A stretch of 23,371 nucleotides of DNA. Origin: Sphingobacteriales bacterium. Lineage in GTDB: Bacteria > Bacteroidota > Bacteroidia > Chitinophagales > Chitinophagaceae. The translations under genes were made by a program, and so were the position numbers. Under the pieces are notes generated by a model that was given only the letters and a program-made list of their open reading frames with translations, was not told the DNA's origin and ran no database searches. The stretch spans positions 1 through 23,371 of the forward strand of contig JAHEZF010000002.1 of NCBI GenBank assembly GCA_023251215.1, in the 5' to 3' direction. How positions within the stretch are numbered: the first letter of the stretch is position 1; each line of letters starts with the position of its first letter. Shown here piece after piece: positions 1 through 6,724 of this stretch.

Positions 1-171
1 TGAAAGTATAATACTGCGATCAAAGTTTCAGGTGAAAAAATAGTTTACTATCGCAGTTATGAGCATTACAGTGGCCGCTTTCCCGCTAAAGATTATGCGG
101 AACTGGTAAAGTTTTACGATGCTGTTTACAAAGCTGATCGCAATAAAGTAGTATTGGTAAAAAATCAGTGA
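1..171 (+). CDS. C-terminal fragment, DUF3857/transglutaminase-type protein (partial)
   Basis: Frame 1 ends with TGA at 169-171 and encodes about 55 residues, including YYRSYEHYSGRFPAKDYAEL and the tail VYKADRNKVVLVKNQ. A beta-rich stretch followed by a tyrosine- and lysine-rich 'FPAKDYAELVKFYDAVYKADRNKVVL' style ending resembles the C-terminus of Bacteroidota DUF3857-domain proteins. These are secreted proteins of unclear function, often with a transglutaminase-like domain. The same frame carries a TGA at positions 1-3, the very edge of the window, and the other two forward frames stop within 45 bases. The fragment therefore cannot simply continue upstream; a frameshift or gene decay at the edge is possible. 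The family call is inference from a short tail. Confidence 0.4.
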
Positions 172-186
172 TAATTACCAGTCAAG

Positions 187-528
187 TCAGTTTTCCTCAA
201 GATTCATCCGGTGAAACAAACGGTGAACAGCCGGCGCAAGAATAATACCGACATTGGTGATAAACACAACCCCGCTGAAAAGAGCATACGCAGAAGAAAA
301 CCATTTTCCACTCACCGTTTTTATTTCCACCACCGGGCCCATGCCACTAAGGATCATGGAGGCATTATGCAATGAATCCAACCATGGAATGTTAGCAGTA
401 TAATGATAGCCGGCCACACCAATTGCCAGGCAGATCATCATAATGAATAGAGCAATGATCACATTTTTCAGTATCCTCTGATAAAAAGTACCCATCGGGG
501 CTACAGGTTGTTTCTTGTGTTCATACAT
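187..528 (-). CDS. Small two-helix membrane protein with potassium-channel-like pore fold (degenerate filter)
   Basis: I start this protein at the ATG at 528 (113 aa), not at the TTG nine codons upstream. It has two strong membrane helices, about residues 22-43 and 77-102. Between them is an amphipathic pore-helix-like stretch, IPWLDSLHNASMILSGMGPV (47-66). The order helix, re-entrant segment, helix is that of two-TM potassium channels. The usual TVGYGD filter is replaced by LSGMGPV, which keeps both glycines of G-x-G but loses the Tyr and Asp. Position and spacing fit an Ion_trans_2-like fold, but potassium conduction is not implied. The C-terminus HRLFHRMNLEEN is charged and cytoplasmic. 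It lies directly downstream of the serine hydrolase on the same strand, about 30 nt away, so the two may share a transcript. The reading frame is confident; the channel relationship is inference. Confidence 0.7.
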   Translation of the reverse strand: MYEHKKQPVAPMGTFYQRILKNVIIALFIMMICLAIGVAGYHYTANIPWLDSLHNASMILSGMGPVVEIKTVSGKWFSSAYALFSGVVFITNVGIILAPAVHRLFHRMNLEEN

Positions 529-559
529 ACAGGAAAGGTAAGAAGCAATCAGCAATTAT

Positions 560-1630
560 TTACCGGCAGGTGGAAGGAATCTGTTTGTCAATGATCTTTT
601 TGATCTCCCTGTGCGCATCTGCCCTTTCTTCTCCTAATAAATTTTTTACAAAAACAAGGTAAGCATATCCCCGGCAAAAGTCAATCATCGGCCAGGTGCC
701 AAACAATCCGGGGCTTGCCAATGAAGTGGCGATACCATCTTTTTCTTCTACTACCCAGCTACCCAGTGCATAATTAAAACCTTCAGCGGCTTTGGGAGTA
801 TATTTGATCTGGCCAGGCTTTGTTTGCACTTTCAGCATTTCATTTACCGAAGCTTCACTTATTATTTGCTGGCCATTGTATTTTCCTTTGTTCATCAGCA
901 TCACTAAAAATTTCATATAATCTTCAGCCGTTGATTGTGCTCCGCCTGATGGATTTACGGCGCTGTTGTCCTGGGTGCTGAAAGTGGTTTTTTTCATGCC
1001 GAGCGGAGTAAAAATTTTTTGTTTGATAAGCACATCAATTTTTTTCCTGCTGACAACTTCAAGGATGCGTCCTGCAATATTCAACCCCACGTTGCCATAC
1101 CAGAAATCGGTACCGGCATTGCCTCGGATCTCCCGTGCGGCAAACTCATTCACTTCTTCTTCCAGGGAAGAATATTTTCTGCGCTGCAAAATTCTTTTCA
1201 AAAAATTACCTTCATCTGAAATGCCGGTCATGTGGCTCAGGCATTGACGAATGGTAATATAATTCTTGAAATAGTTTCCAAAGACTGGGAGGTATTTTAC
1301 AACGGGGTCATCCAGAGAAATTTTTCCTTCATCCACAAACATCATCACCAGGGCAGCGGTCAGCCATTTACTGCAACTGGCAATGGGGGCCTGTGTTTTA
1401 GAATTAAAATCACCCATTTCTTTTTTATAAACAAGTGAATCACCTTTCTCCGAAGGAGTCCCTTTGGACCAGATCAAGGCCACCACATTATTACCCAGTA
1501 ATCTTTGTTTGTTCTGGAAGACCTGGTCCAGTTCATTAAAATTATATTGAGCCAAAATTGGCTGAAAGAATAACAGAAAAACAGTTACCGGTATGACTTT
1601 GATGCAGACGGAACTAACTTTACATGACAT
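560..1630 (-). CDS. Secreted serine hydrolase, beta-lactamase/PBP4-like family (class C type)
   Basis: The open frame reaches 1768, but the ATG at 1630 is the likely start because it is followed at once by a signal peptide (residues 1-28, hydrophobic core VIPVTVFLLFFQPILA, then Q). The longer version would translate a palindromic repeat. From this start the protein is 356 aa. The nucleophile motif S-x-x-K is SCSK at about 85-88. The second motif Y-x-N is YGN at about 178-180 in DFWYGNVGLNIAGR. The third motif is the atypical GLFGTWP near 307-313 instead of KTG. This matches the beta-lactamase-related serine hydrolases (PF00144), which include esterases and D-amino-acid peptidases. Antibiotic hydrolysis should not be assumed. 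Its upstream region is shared with the divergent clpB. Confidence 0.85.
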   Translation of the reverse strand: MSCKVSSVCIKVIPVTVFLLFFQPILAQYNFNELDQVFQNKQRLLGNNVVALIWSKGTPSEKGDSLVYKKEMGDFNSKTQAPIASCSKWLTAALVMMFVDEGKISLDDPVVKYLPVFGNYFKNYITIRQCLSHMTGISDEGNFLKRILQRRKYSSLEEEVNEFAAREIRGNAGTDFWYGNVGLNIAGRILEVVSRKKIDVLIKQKIFTPLGMKKTTFSTQDNSAVNPSGGAQSTAEDYMKFLVMLMNKGKYNGQQIISEASVNEMLKVQTKPGQIKYTPKAAEGFNYALGSWVVEEKDGIATSLASPGLFGTWPMIDFCRGYAYLVFVKNLLGEERADAHREIKKIIDKQIPSTCR

Positions 1631-1645
1631 AGTTACACTCCCTGA

Positions 1646-1659
1646 CCCCCTGAAGGGGG
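1646..1659. repeat. C5T-ga-AG5 palindrome
   Basis: Perfect 6-bp arms CCCCCT and AGGGGG around a GA centre. The sequence lies just upstream of the serine hydrolase ATG. A near-identical copy with TT in the centre lies at 1752-1765, so the pair brackets the divergent promoter region. Confidence 0.7.
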
Positions 1660-1751
1660 AATGAATGATTTTTGATAGTAGCATAGAACTTGTATTTAAT
1701 TTTAATAGGTACTGGAATCGAAAACTAAATTTAATAACAATTAAAATAAGA

Positions 1752-1765
1752 CCCCCTTTAGGGGG
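1752..1765. repeat. C5T-tt-AG5 palindrome next to clpB start
   Basis: Arms CCCCCT and AGGGGG around TT, followed by CACGGGGGT and then the clpB ATG at 1775. In a clpB transcript the hairpin would lie within 10-25 nt of the start codon and could hinder initiation. It pairs with the copy at 1646-1659. Confidence 0.7.
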
Positions 1766-1774
1766 CACGGGGGT

Positions 1775-4435
1775 ATGAACTTAGGAAACTTCACCATTAA
1801 AGCAGCTGAAGCTTTTCAACAGGCACAGCAATTAGCATTTAATGCACAGAATCCGAATATCGAGACGGAGCATATCTTAAAGGCATTGCTGGAACAGCAG
1901 GATTCGCCGGTGGATTATTTGCTGAAAAAAAATAATGTAACAGTGAATCTGGTTGACAGCAAACTGGATGAACTGATCAGTAAACTTCCCAAAACATCCG
2001 CTGAAGCAGCACAGTCCCTCGGACGTGATGCCAACAACGTTGTATTAAGAGCAGGCGCTGTATTGAAACAATTCAATGACGAATTTGTAACACCGGAACA
2101 TTTATTGCTGGCTATTGTACAGGGAAATGACGCATCGGCAAAATTGCTCAAGAATACAGGACTTACCGAGAAAGGTTTAATTACAGCCATTAAGGAATTA
2201 AGAAAAGGAGAGACCGTTACTTCACAAACACAATCACAGGAATTCAATGCACTGAATAAATATGCCAGGAACTTAAACGAACTGGCACGCCAGGGAAAAC
2301 TTGACCCGGTGATTGGCCGTGATGAAGAAATCAGGAGAACATTACACATACTTTCAAGAAGAACAAAGAATAACCCGATACTGGTGGGTGAACCCGGTGT
2401 TGGTAAGACAGCCATTGCCGAAGGCATTGCCCATCGTATTGTGAATGGGGATGTACCGGAGAATCTGAAATCAAAAATTATTTATGCATTGGATATGGGC
2501 TTGCTGATTGCAGGAGCAAAATATAAAGGTGAGTTTGAAGAAAGATTAAAAGGCGTTGTGAAAGAAGTAGCCGGTAGTGATGGAGAAATTATTTTGTTCA
2601 TTGATGAGATACATACACTCGTAGGTGCAGGTGGAGGCGAAGGTGCCATGGATGCCGCCAATATTCTGAAACCTGCTTTGGCCAAAGGCGATCTGAGAGC
2701 TGTTGGCGCCACAACTTTAAATGAATACCAGAAATTTTTTGAAAAAGACAAAGCCCTTGAACGTCGTTTCCAGAGAGTGATGATTGATGAGCCTTCAGTT
2801 GAAGATGCAATTTCAATATTGCGTGGTTTGAAAGACCGTTATGAAACCTACCACCACGTAAGAATTAAAGACGAAGCCATCATTGCAGCAGTAGAATTAT
2901 CGCATCGTTATATCACTGACAGGTTTTTACCTGATAAAGCCATTGACCTGATTGATGAAAGTGCCGCAAAGCTTCGTTTGGAAATGAATTCCATGCCCGA
3001 AGAACTGGACACATTAGAAAGACAAATTCGTCAATTGGAAATTGAAAGAGAAGCAATCAAAAGGGAAAATGATGAAACGAAACTGCATGAATTGAATACG
3101 GAAATTGCTAATCTTTCTGTGGAACGGGATACATTGAAATCGAAATGGAGGGAAGAGAAAGATATTGTGGAGAAAGTTCAAAATGCTAAAGCCGAAATTG
3201 AAAGCCTGAAGCAACAAGCGGAAAGAGCCGAGCGGGAAGGCGATTATGGCAAGGTGGCTGAAATACGATACGGAAAGATTAAGGAACAGGAAACTCTTAT
3301 CAACTCTTTAACCAGTCAACTTGCCAACTCAAATGAAAAGCGTTTGCTAAAAGAAGAAGTAGATGCTGAAGACATTGCAGAAAGCGTTGCCAAGGCAACA
3401 GGTATTCCCGTAACCAGGATGTTGCAAAGTGATAAGGATAAATTATTACATCTCGAAGAACATCTTCATGAAAGAGTTGTCGGGCAGGATGAAGCAATTA
3501 CTGCTGTAGCCGATGCAATAAGAAGAAGCCGTGCCGGTTTGCAGGATCCTAAGAAACCTATTGGCTCATTTATTTTTTTGGGAACAACCGGTGTCGGTAA
3601 AACAGAATTAGCCAAAGCACTTGCCGAATATTTATTTGATGATGAAAGCATGATGACCCGTATTGATATGAGTGAGTACCAGGAAAAACATACGGTGAGC
3701 CGTTTGGTTGGTGCACCTCCGGGATATGTAGGTTATGATGAAGGCGGGCAACTGACCGAAGCGGTGCGACGTAAACCCTATAGTGTGGTGTTGCTCGATG
3801 AAATTGAAAAAGCAAACCCTGACGTATGGAATGTATTATTACAAGTGCTGGATGATGGAAGATTAACGGATAACAAAGGCCGGGTGGTGAATTTTAAGAA
3901 CACTATTATTATTATGACCAGCAATATCGGCAGCCATATCATCCAGGATGTATTTGAAAACGTAACAGAAAAAAATGTGGAACAGGCAACCGAAAAGGCC
4001 AAACTCGAAGTGATGATTTTATTGAGGCAAACGATACGACCTGAGTTTCTGAACCGGGTGGATGAAATAATTATGTTCCAACCGCTGATGAAGAAAGAGA
4101 TAATGGGTATTGTAAGGATACAGTTGAACAGCCTGAAGAAATTAGTTGCTGAAAGCGGAATTGATTTAAGGTTTAGTGACTATGCATTAGAATTTTTAAC
4201 CGACCAGGGCTTTGACCCGCAGTTTGGTGCAAGGCCACTGAAGCGGCTGATACAAAAGGAAATTATAAACCAGCTGAGCAAGCGGATACTGGCGGGGGAT
4301 ATTGATAAGACGAAACCTGTGCTGGTGGATGTGTTTGATAATACGGTAGTGTTTAGAAATGAAACTGCATCACAGCCACTATTTATAGGACAAGAAAGTT
4401 CTTTGAAGTGGAAGGAGAAAAAAACGACTAAATAA
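1775..4435 (+). CDS. clpB: ATP-dependent chaperone ClpB
   Basis: ClpB is a hexameric AAA+ disaggregase that works with DnaK/DnaJ to extract polypeptides from aggregates in the cytoplasm. The 886-aa protein shows the full architecture. The Clp_N repeats span about 1-145. AAA1 has Walker A GEPGVGKT at 205-212 and Walker [10 protein letters not shown] around 273-281. A long charged coiled-coil middle domain, absent from ClpA, lies about 410-530. AAA2 has Walker A GTTGVGKT at 603-610 and Walker [11 protein letters not shown] around 671-680, followed by the D2-small domain with [10 protein letters not shown]. The start [14 protein letters not shown] is typical. It is about 20 residues longer than usual because of a divergent, lysine-rich tail ([10 protein letters not shown]). 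No CIRCE element is visible upstream; instead a C5T/AG5 palindrome sits directly before the ATG. Confidence 0.97.
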   Translation: MNLGNFTIKAAEAFQQAQQLAFNAQNPNIETEHILKALLEQQDSPVDYLLKKNNVTVNLVDSKLDELISKLPKTSAEAAQSLGRDANNVVLRAGAVLKQFNDEFVTPEHLLLAIVQGNDASAKLLKNTGLTEKGLITAIKELRKGETVTSQTQSQEFNALNKYARNLNELARQGKLDPVIGRDEEIRRTLHILSRRTKNNPILVGEPGVGKTAIAEGIAHRIVNGDVPENLKSKIIYALDMGLLIAGAKYKGEFEERLKGVVKEVAGSDGEIILFIDEIHTLVGAGGGEGAMDAANILKPALAKGDLRAVGATTLNEYQKFFEKDKALERRFQRVMIDEPSVEDAISILRGLKDRYETYHHVRIKDEAIIAAVELSHRYITDRFLPDKAIDLIDESAAKLRLEMNSMPEELDTLERQIRQLEIEREAIKRENDETKLHELNTEIANLSVERDTLKSKWREEKDIVEKVQNAKAEIESLKQQAERAEREGDYGKVAEIRYGKIKEQETLINSLTSQLANSNEKRLLKEEVDAEDIAESVAKATGIPVTRMLQSDKDKLLHLEEHLHERVVGQDEAITAVADAIRRSRAGLQDPKKPIGSFIFLGTTGVGKTELAKALAEYLFDDESMMTRIDMSEYQEKHTVSRLVGAPPGYVGYDEGGQLTEAVRRKPYSVVLLDEIEKANPDVWNVLLQVLDDGRLTDNKGRVVNFKNTIIIMTSNIGSHIIQDVFENVTEKNVEQATEKAKLEVMILLRQTIRPEFLNRVDEIIMFQPLMKKEIMGIVRIQLNSLKKLVAESGIDLRFSDYALEFLTDQGFDPQFGARPLKRLIQKEIINQLSKRILAGDIDKTKPVLVDVFDNTVVFRNETASQPLFIGQESSLKWKEKKTTK

Positions 4436-4511
4436 ATTATCATCAGGGCAGGTTAACTGGTTTACGGGAAAATTTGATAGTTATATCATCAATGTGTACG
4501 AAAATTGCCAT

Positions 4512-4549
4512 CTAACCCCCTGATTTTCAAAATGGGGTTTTCGTGTTAG
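4512..4549 (+). terminator. Possible terminator hairpin downstream of clpB
   Basis: Stem AACCCC (4514-4519), ATTTT (4523-4527), one-base loop region, AAAAT (4529-4533) and GGGGTT (4534-4539), with a CTG bulge on the left arm. An outer CTAAC/GTTAG pair (4512-4516 and 4545-4549) offers an alternative fold. It lies about 80 nt past the clpB stop and is followed by only a short T run (TTTTC), so termination is plausible but not certain. Confidence 0.45.
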
Positions 4550-4568
4550 GAAAATAGTTTTAGACGGG

Positions 4569-4599
4569 TTTGGCAGGGCATAAAAAAACATTACCTTCA
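4569..4599 (+). promoter_or_regulatory. Candidate Bacteroidota promoter for the DsbA-like gene
   Basis: TTTG at 4569-4572, a 19-nt spacer, then TACCTTCA at 4592-4599, close to the TAnnTTTG -7 consensus with the standard -33 TTTG and normal spacing. The predicted leader to the ATG at 4723 would be about 115 nt. Two mismatches in the -7 box keep this tentative. Confidence 0.4.
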
Positions 4600-4722
4600 A
4601 CCGGTTCGGAATTGTGACGGATTGGCATAAAAGCCTTTCTGTCAACCTAATGGCCGGAAATTTGTTAGTATAAACGAATCATAACCATAGACTGGGGATG
4701 AACTAAAAAGGAGAAATTTAAA

Positions 4723-5292
4723 ATGGCATTTAAAAAAGAAGAGATTATCATTATTGAACCAAAGGAAATTTTTGTGGGCAAAAAAGATGCTCCTGTTACA
4801 TTGATGGAGTTTGGCGAATATGAAAATGAAGATTGCGCCAAAGTCAATGAAGTTGTAAAGCAATTGCTGGAAGAATACGAAGGAAAAATAAAATTTCAGT
4901 TTCGTCATTTCCCGCTTACAATGGTACATCAGCGTAGCCTGAAGGCAAGTGAATCTGCCGTAGCGGCAGCACAGGAAGGAAAGTTCTGGGAAATGCACAA
5001 TGTGCTTTTCAACAACCGCCGCAACCTGGGCACTACCAGTTTGAAACTTCATTCAAAAGAAGCCGGAGTAAACAATAAAAAATTTTTGGATGAGTTGGTT
5101 AATGGTGTTTATGGCTGGCAGGTACAGGATGATCTCAAGGAAGGGATCAACAGGGGAGTAAAAGAGTTACCTGCTTTCTTCATCAACGATGAACCCTTTA
5201 CCGGTAAACCCACTTTTGCCAATCTTAGCGCAGCAATTGATTTGGCACTGAAAAAAAGTAAAAGAAAAACCCTGGCAAAACAGAGAGCTTAA
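4723..5292 (+). CDS. DsbA/thioredoxin-4-like protein lacking the CxxC nucleophile
   Basis: The 189-aa protein follows the DsbA-type thioredoxin plan: strand VTLMEFGEY, active-site helix, inserted helical domain (FWEMHNVLFNNRRNLG near 88-103), and a cis-proline loop KELPAFFIND with Pro at about 150. The family motif Y-x-C-P-Y-C is here Y-E-N-E-D-C (33-38). The first, reactive cysteine is Asn35 and only Cys38, the sole cysteine of the protein, remains. There is no signal peptide, so it should be cytoplasmic. It is unlikely to act as a dithiol oxidase; a chaperone, binding or mono-thiol role is inference. The start is fixed by AAAAGGAG at 4706-4713, an unusually strong Shine-Dalgarno for this phylum. 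A good terminator follows at 5319. Confidence 0.85.
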   Translation: MAFKKEEIIIIEPKEIFVGKKDAPVTLMEFGEYENEDCAKVNEVVKQLLEEYEGKIKFQFRHFPLTMVHQRSLKASESAVAAAQEGKFWEMHNVLFNNRRNLGTTSLKLHSKEAGVNNKKFLDELVNGVYGWQVQDDLKEGINRGVKELPAFFINDEPFTGKPTFANLSAAIDLALKKSKRKTLAKQRA

Positions 5293-5318
5293 GTAGATTG
5301 ATAAATGGGAAAAGATTG

Positions 5319-5354
5319 AATCCCCGTTTCATTTCAAATGAGAGGGGATTTTTT
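5319..5354 (+). terminator. Rho-independent terminator of the DsbA-like gene
   Basis: Arms AATCCCC (5319-5325) and GGGGATT (5344-5350), with an inner TCAT/ATGA pairing in the loop, followed by a T run (5349-5354). It begins 27 nt after the stop codon. Confidence 0.8.
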
Positions 5355-5388
5355 ATGCTCTTATCTTTTGTCAGGCTGAAGTGGGCTC

Positions 5389-5769
5389 TTATTTCCCGTC
5401 TTCTGCCGGAATACTTGCATCGGTTACTTCTTCTGTTGGCTCGTCAGGTGTTGGGATGGGTATATTTTTTATAAGGAGTTGAAAACTGGTATTCATGCTG
5501 AATTCAAAATCCTGCCGGCGAACGAGTGGGCGGGTCATATCATCTTCTTGTAATTTCACTGCAAGTTCTTTTGCCAGGAGCGGGGGATTTGTAACATTTT
5601 GAATCCGGCCTTTATGTAAACTGACGTTAAAGGTAAATTTCGTTTTGCGTCCGCCTGCTGCTCTTTCAAAATCAGAGCGGTTCATATCAAGAGTTTGATC
5701 ACCGTTGACTGAACGTTTCATTAAGATATTAATGATCGGGAGATATTTATTCCAAACCCTTGTGAACAT
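5389..5769 (-). CDS. Conserved hypothetical protein (126 aa)
   Basis: I do not recognise a named family. The protein has no signal peptide or membrane helix and is predicted to be cytoplasmic. Residues 1-45 (MFTRVWNKYLPIINILMKRS, then DQTLDMNRSDFERAAGGRKT) look highly constrained. They are followed by a beta-rich part (KFTFNVSLHKGRIQNVTNP) and a helix LLAKELAVKLQEDD. The C-terminus (IPTPDEPTEEVTDASIPAED) is acidic, proline-rich and probably disordered. The DMNRSDFERAAGGRK segment, with several basic residues, could contact nucleic acid, but this is only a guess. The gene stands alone between the convergent DsbA-like gene's terminator and the upstream small gene at 5832. Confidence 0.75.
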   Translation of the reverse strand: MFTRVWNKYLPIINILMKRSVNGDQTLDMNRSDFERAAGGRKTKFTFNVSLHKGRIQNVTNPPLLAKELAVKLQEDDMTRPLVRRQDFEFSMNTSFQLLIKNIPIPTPDEPTEEVTDASIPAEDGK

Positions 5770-5831
5770 GATAGAATAGCTTTAGATTATTAAATAACAA
5801 AGTCAATTGAATAAATATTTGAAAGACCCCT

Positions 5832-6083
5832 TTACTGTTCTGACAGCCTTGTAAACTCCATACCATTGAATATCCGGCAAAGATTCATGTCTTTTGTTTT
5901 TTTCCACTGCTCAATATTGGAGTGGGTTACTATGCGCCAGAAATTCTTCGACCGTAACTCTTCATAATCATTGCCTTTAATGAATAAGCCTGTTATGGTG
6001 TTGCGTTGTTTAAAATGAATTTGAAGGGCTTTTTCCGGGTTGCTCTTGGTTTCAATGAATTTGATGATAGCTTCATTTGTCAT
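5832..6083 (-). CDS. Conserved small hypothetical protein (83 aa)
   Basis: The frame is open to 6113, but the ATG at 6083 (MTNEAIIKFIETKSNPEKAL) is the better start. The earlier ATG would lie almost at the A-tract of the upstream RRM gene's terminator. The product is basic and soluble: an N-terminal helix, beta strands around HFKQRNTITGLFIKGNDYEE, and then FWRIVTHSNIEQWKKTKDMN and RIFNGMEFTRLSEQ. The pattern of alternating strands ending in 'RIFNG.EFT.L' suggests a compact alpha/beta fold. No catalytic motif is evident. It lies just downstream of an RNA-binding RRM gene but behind a terminator, so it needs its own promoter or read-through. Function unknown. Confidence 0.7.
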   Translation of the reverse strand: MTNEAIIKFIETKSNPEKALQIHFKQRNTITGLFIKGNDYEELRSKNFWRIVTHSNIEQWKKTKDMNLCRIFNGMEFTRLSEQ

Positions 6084-6111
6084 ATACCAGTTTTTTAAAG
6101 TTGTTGTCAAC

Positions 6112-6141
6112 AAAAAAAAGGAGAGCTCAATTCAGCCCTCC
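6112..6141 (-). terminator. Rho-independent terminator of the RRM gene
   Basis: On the minus strand an 8-bp stem GGAGGGCT/AGCTCTCC with one G-T pair and a GAATTG loop is followed by eight T residues (6119-6112). It lies 32 nt past the RRM stop codon. Confidence 0.85.
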
Positions 6142-6173
6142 CTGTAATCATTTCAATATTATTGATAACCTGA

Positions 6174-6461
6174 TTACCAGCGGCTGTTGGAATAAGACGG
6201 CTTTCCGGCAGGCCTTTCTTCTTTCGGCCTGGCAACGTTCACTTTAATAGAACGGCCATCAACCATAGCGCCATCCAGTTCAGTGATCGCTTTCTGAGCG
6301 GCTGCATCATCAGTCATTTCCACAAAACCGAAACCTTTGCTGCGGCTGGTGAATTTATCCATAATAACTTTGGCAGATGTTACTTCTCCGTAATCTGCAA
6401 AATAACCTTTTAAGTCTTCATCCTGAACGGCGAAGCTTAAATTTGAAACATAAATGTTCAT
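6174..6461 (-). CDS. RNA recognition motif (RRM) RNA-binding protein
   Basis: A 95-aa single-domain RRM protein (PF00076). RNP2 is IYVSNL at 3-8 and RNP1 is KGFGFVEM at 42-49, both with the aromatic residues that stack on RNA bases. The beta-alpha-beta-beta-alpha-beta order is complete by about residue 80 (GRSIKVNVARP), followed by a short basic, Ser/Pro/Asn tail (RPAGKPSYSNSRW). Such cytoplasmic proteins in Bacteroidota are thought to act as global RNA-binding regulators, a role inferred here. The gene has a long AT-rich leader of about 120 nt downstream of a good -7 box (6588-6595), and a strong terminator follows. This suggests a monocistronic, abundantly expressed and possibly leader-regulated transcript. 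Confidence 0.95.
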   Translation of the reverse strand: MNIYVSNLSFAVQDEDLKGYFADYGEVTSAKVIMDKFTSRSKGFGFVEMTDDAAAQKAITELDGAMVDGRSIKVNVARPKEERPAGKPSYSNSRW

Positions 6462-6587
6462 TGTAAAAAATTAATATTTAATAATACTTGAGAAAACGGC
6501 AACGTAAAGAAGACTCGATATTAGCAGAAAATACTCAGCCATAAAATCATTCAATTACAAAATGCTGAAGAACTCAAATTAACAAGG

Positions 6588-6615
6588 CAAAGATAGGCTT
6601 TAAAAGCCAGAACAA
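6588..6615 (-). promoter_or_regulatory. Promoter of the RRM gene
   Basis: On the minus strand, TATCTTTG (6595-6588) matches the Bacteroidota -7 consensus TAnnTTTG exactly. A TTG lies 17 nt upstream (6615-6613) as a -33 partner, at slightly short spacing. It predicts a start near 6581 and an mRNA leader of about 120 nt. Confidence 0.6.
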
Positions 6616-6654
6616 TAGTTTTATTTTATATTGATTCTTTTCATACCAGCCCCA

Positions 6655-6689
6655 GGTTTCGAAACGTAAGCTTTGTGTATAGCGAAACC
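6655..6689. repeat. 7-bp inverted repeat between receptor and RRM genes
   Basis: Arms GGTTTCG (6655-6661) and CGAAACC (6683-6689) are separated by 21 nt. It lies in the 3' region of the TonB receptor transcript. No T run follows on the minus strand, so it is not an obvious terminator; its role is unknown. Confidence 0.35.
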
Positions 6690-6724
6690 GATAGCCATTG
6701 GCCCGGGGCAAAAAAAGCTAATCA

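Noticed and set aside
966..1438. Plus-strand ORFs of 66-93 codons inside the serine hydrolase gene
   Set aside because: Antisense shadows of a confident gene, with no domain, no start signal and low-complexity translations.
1915..4443. Several minus-strand ORFs of 61-170 codons across clpB
   Set aside because: They lie opposite a clearly conserved ClpB frame and have Ser/Leu/Phe-rich translations typical of antisense reading.
4642..5052. Minus-strand 136-codon ORF opposite the DsbA-like gene
   Set aside because: Phe-rich antisense frame; the plus frame has a strong Shine-Dalgarno, thioredoxin motifs and its own terminator.
6690..6716. CCGATAGCCATTGG resembling the CCCGATAGCTATCGGG element
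   Set aside because: Only the left half matches and the right half is not complementary.
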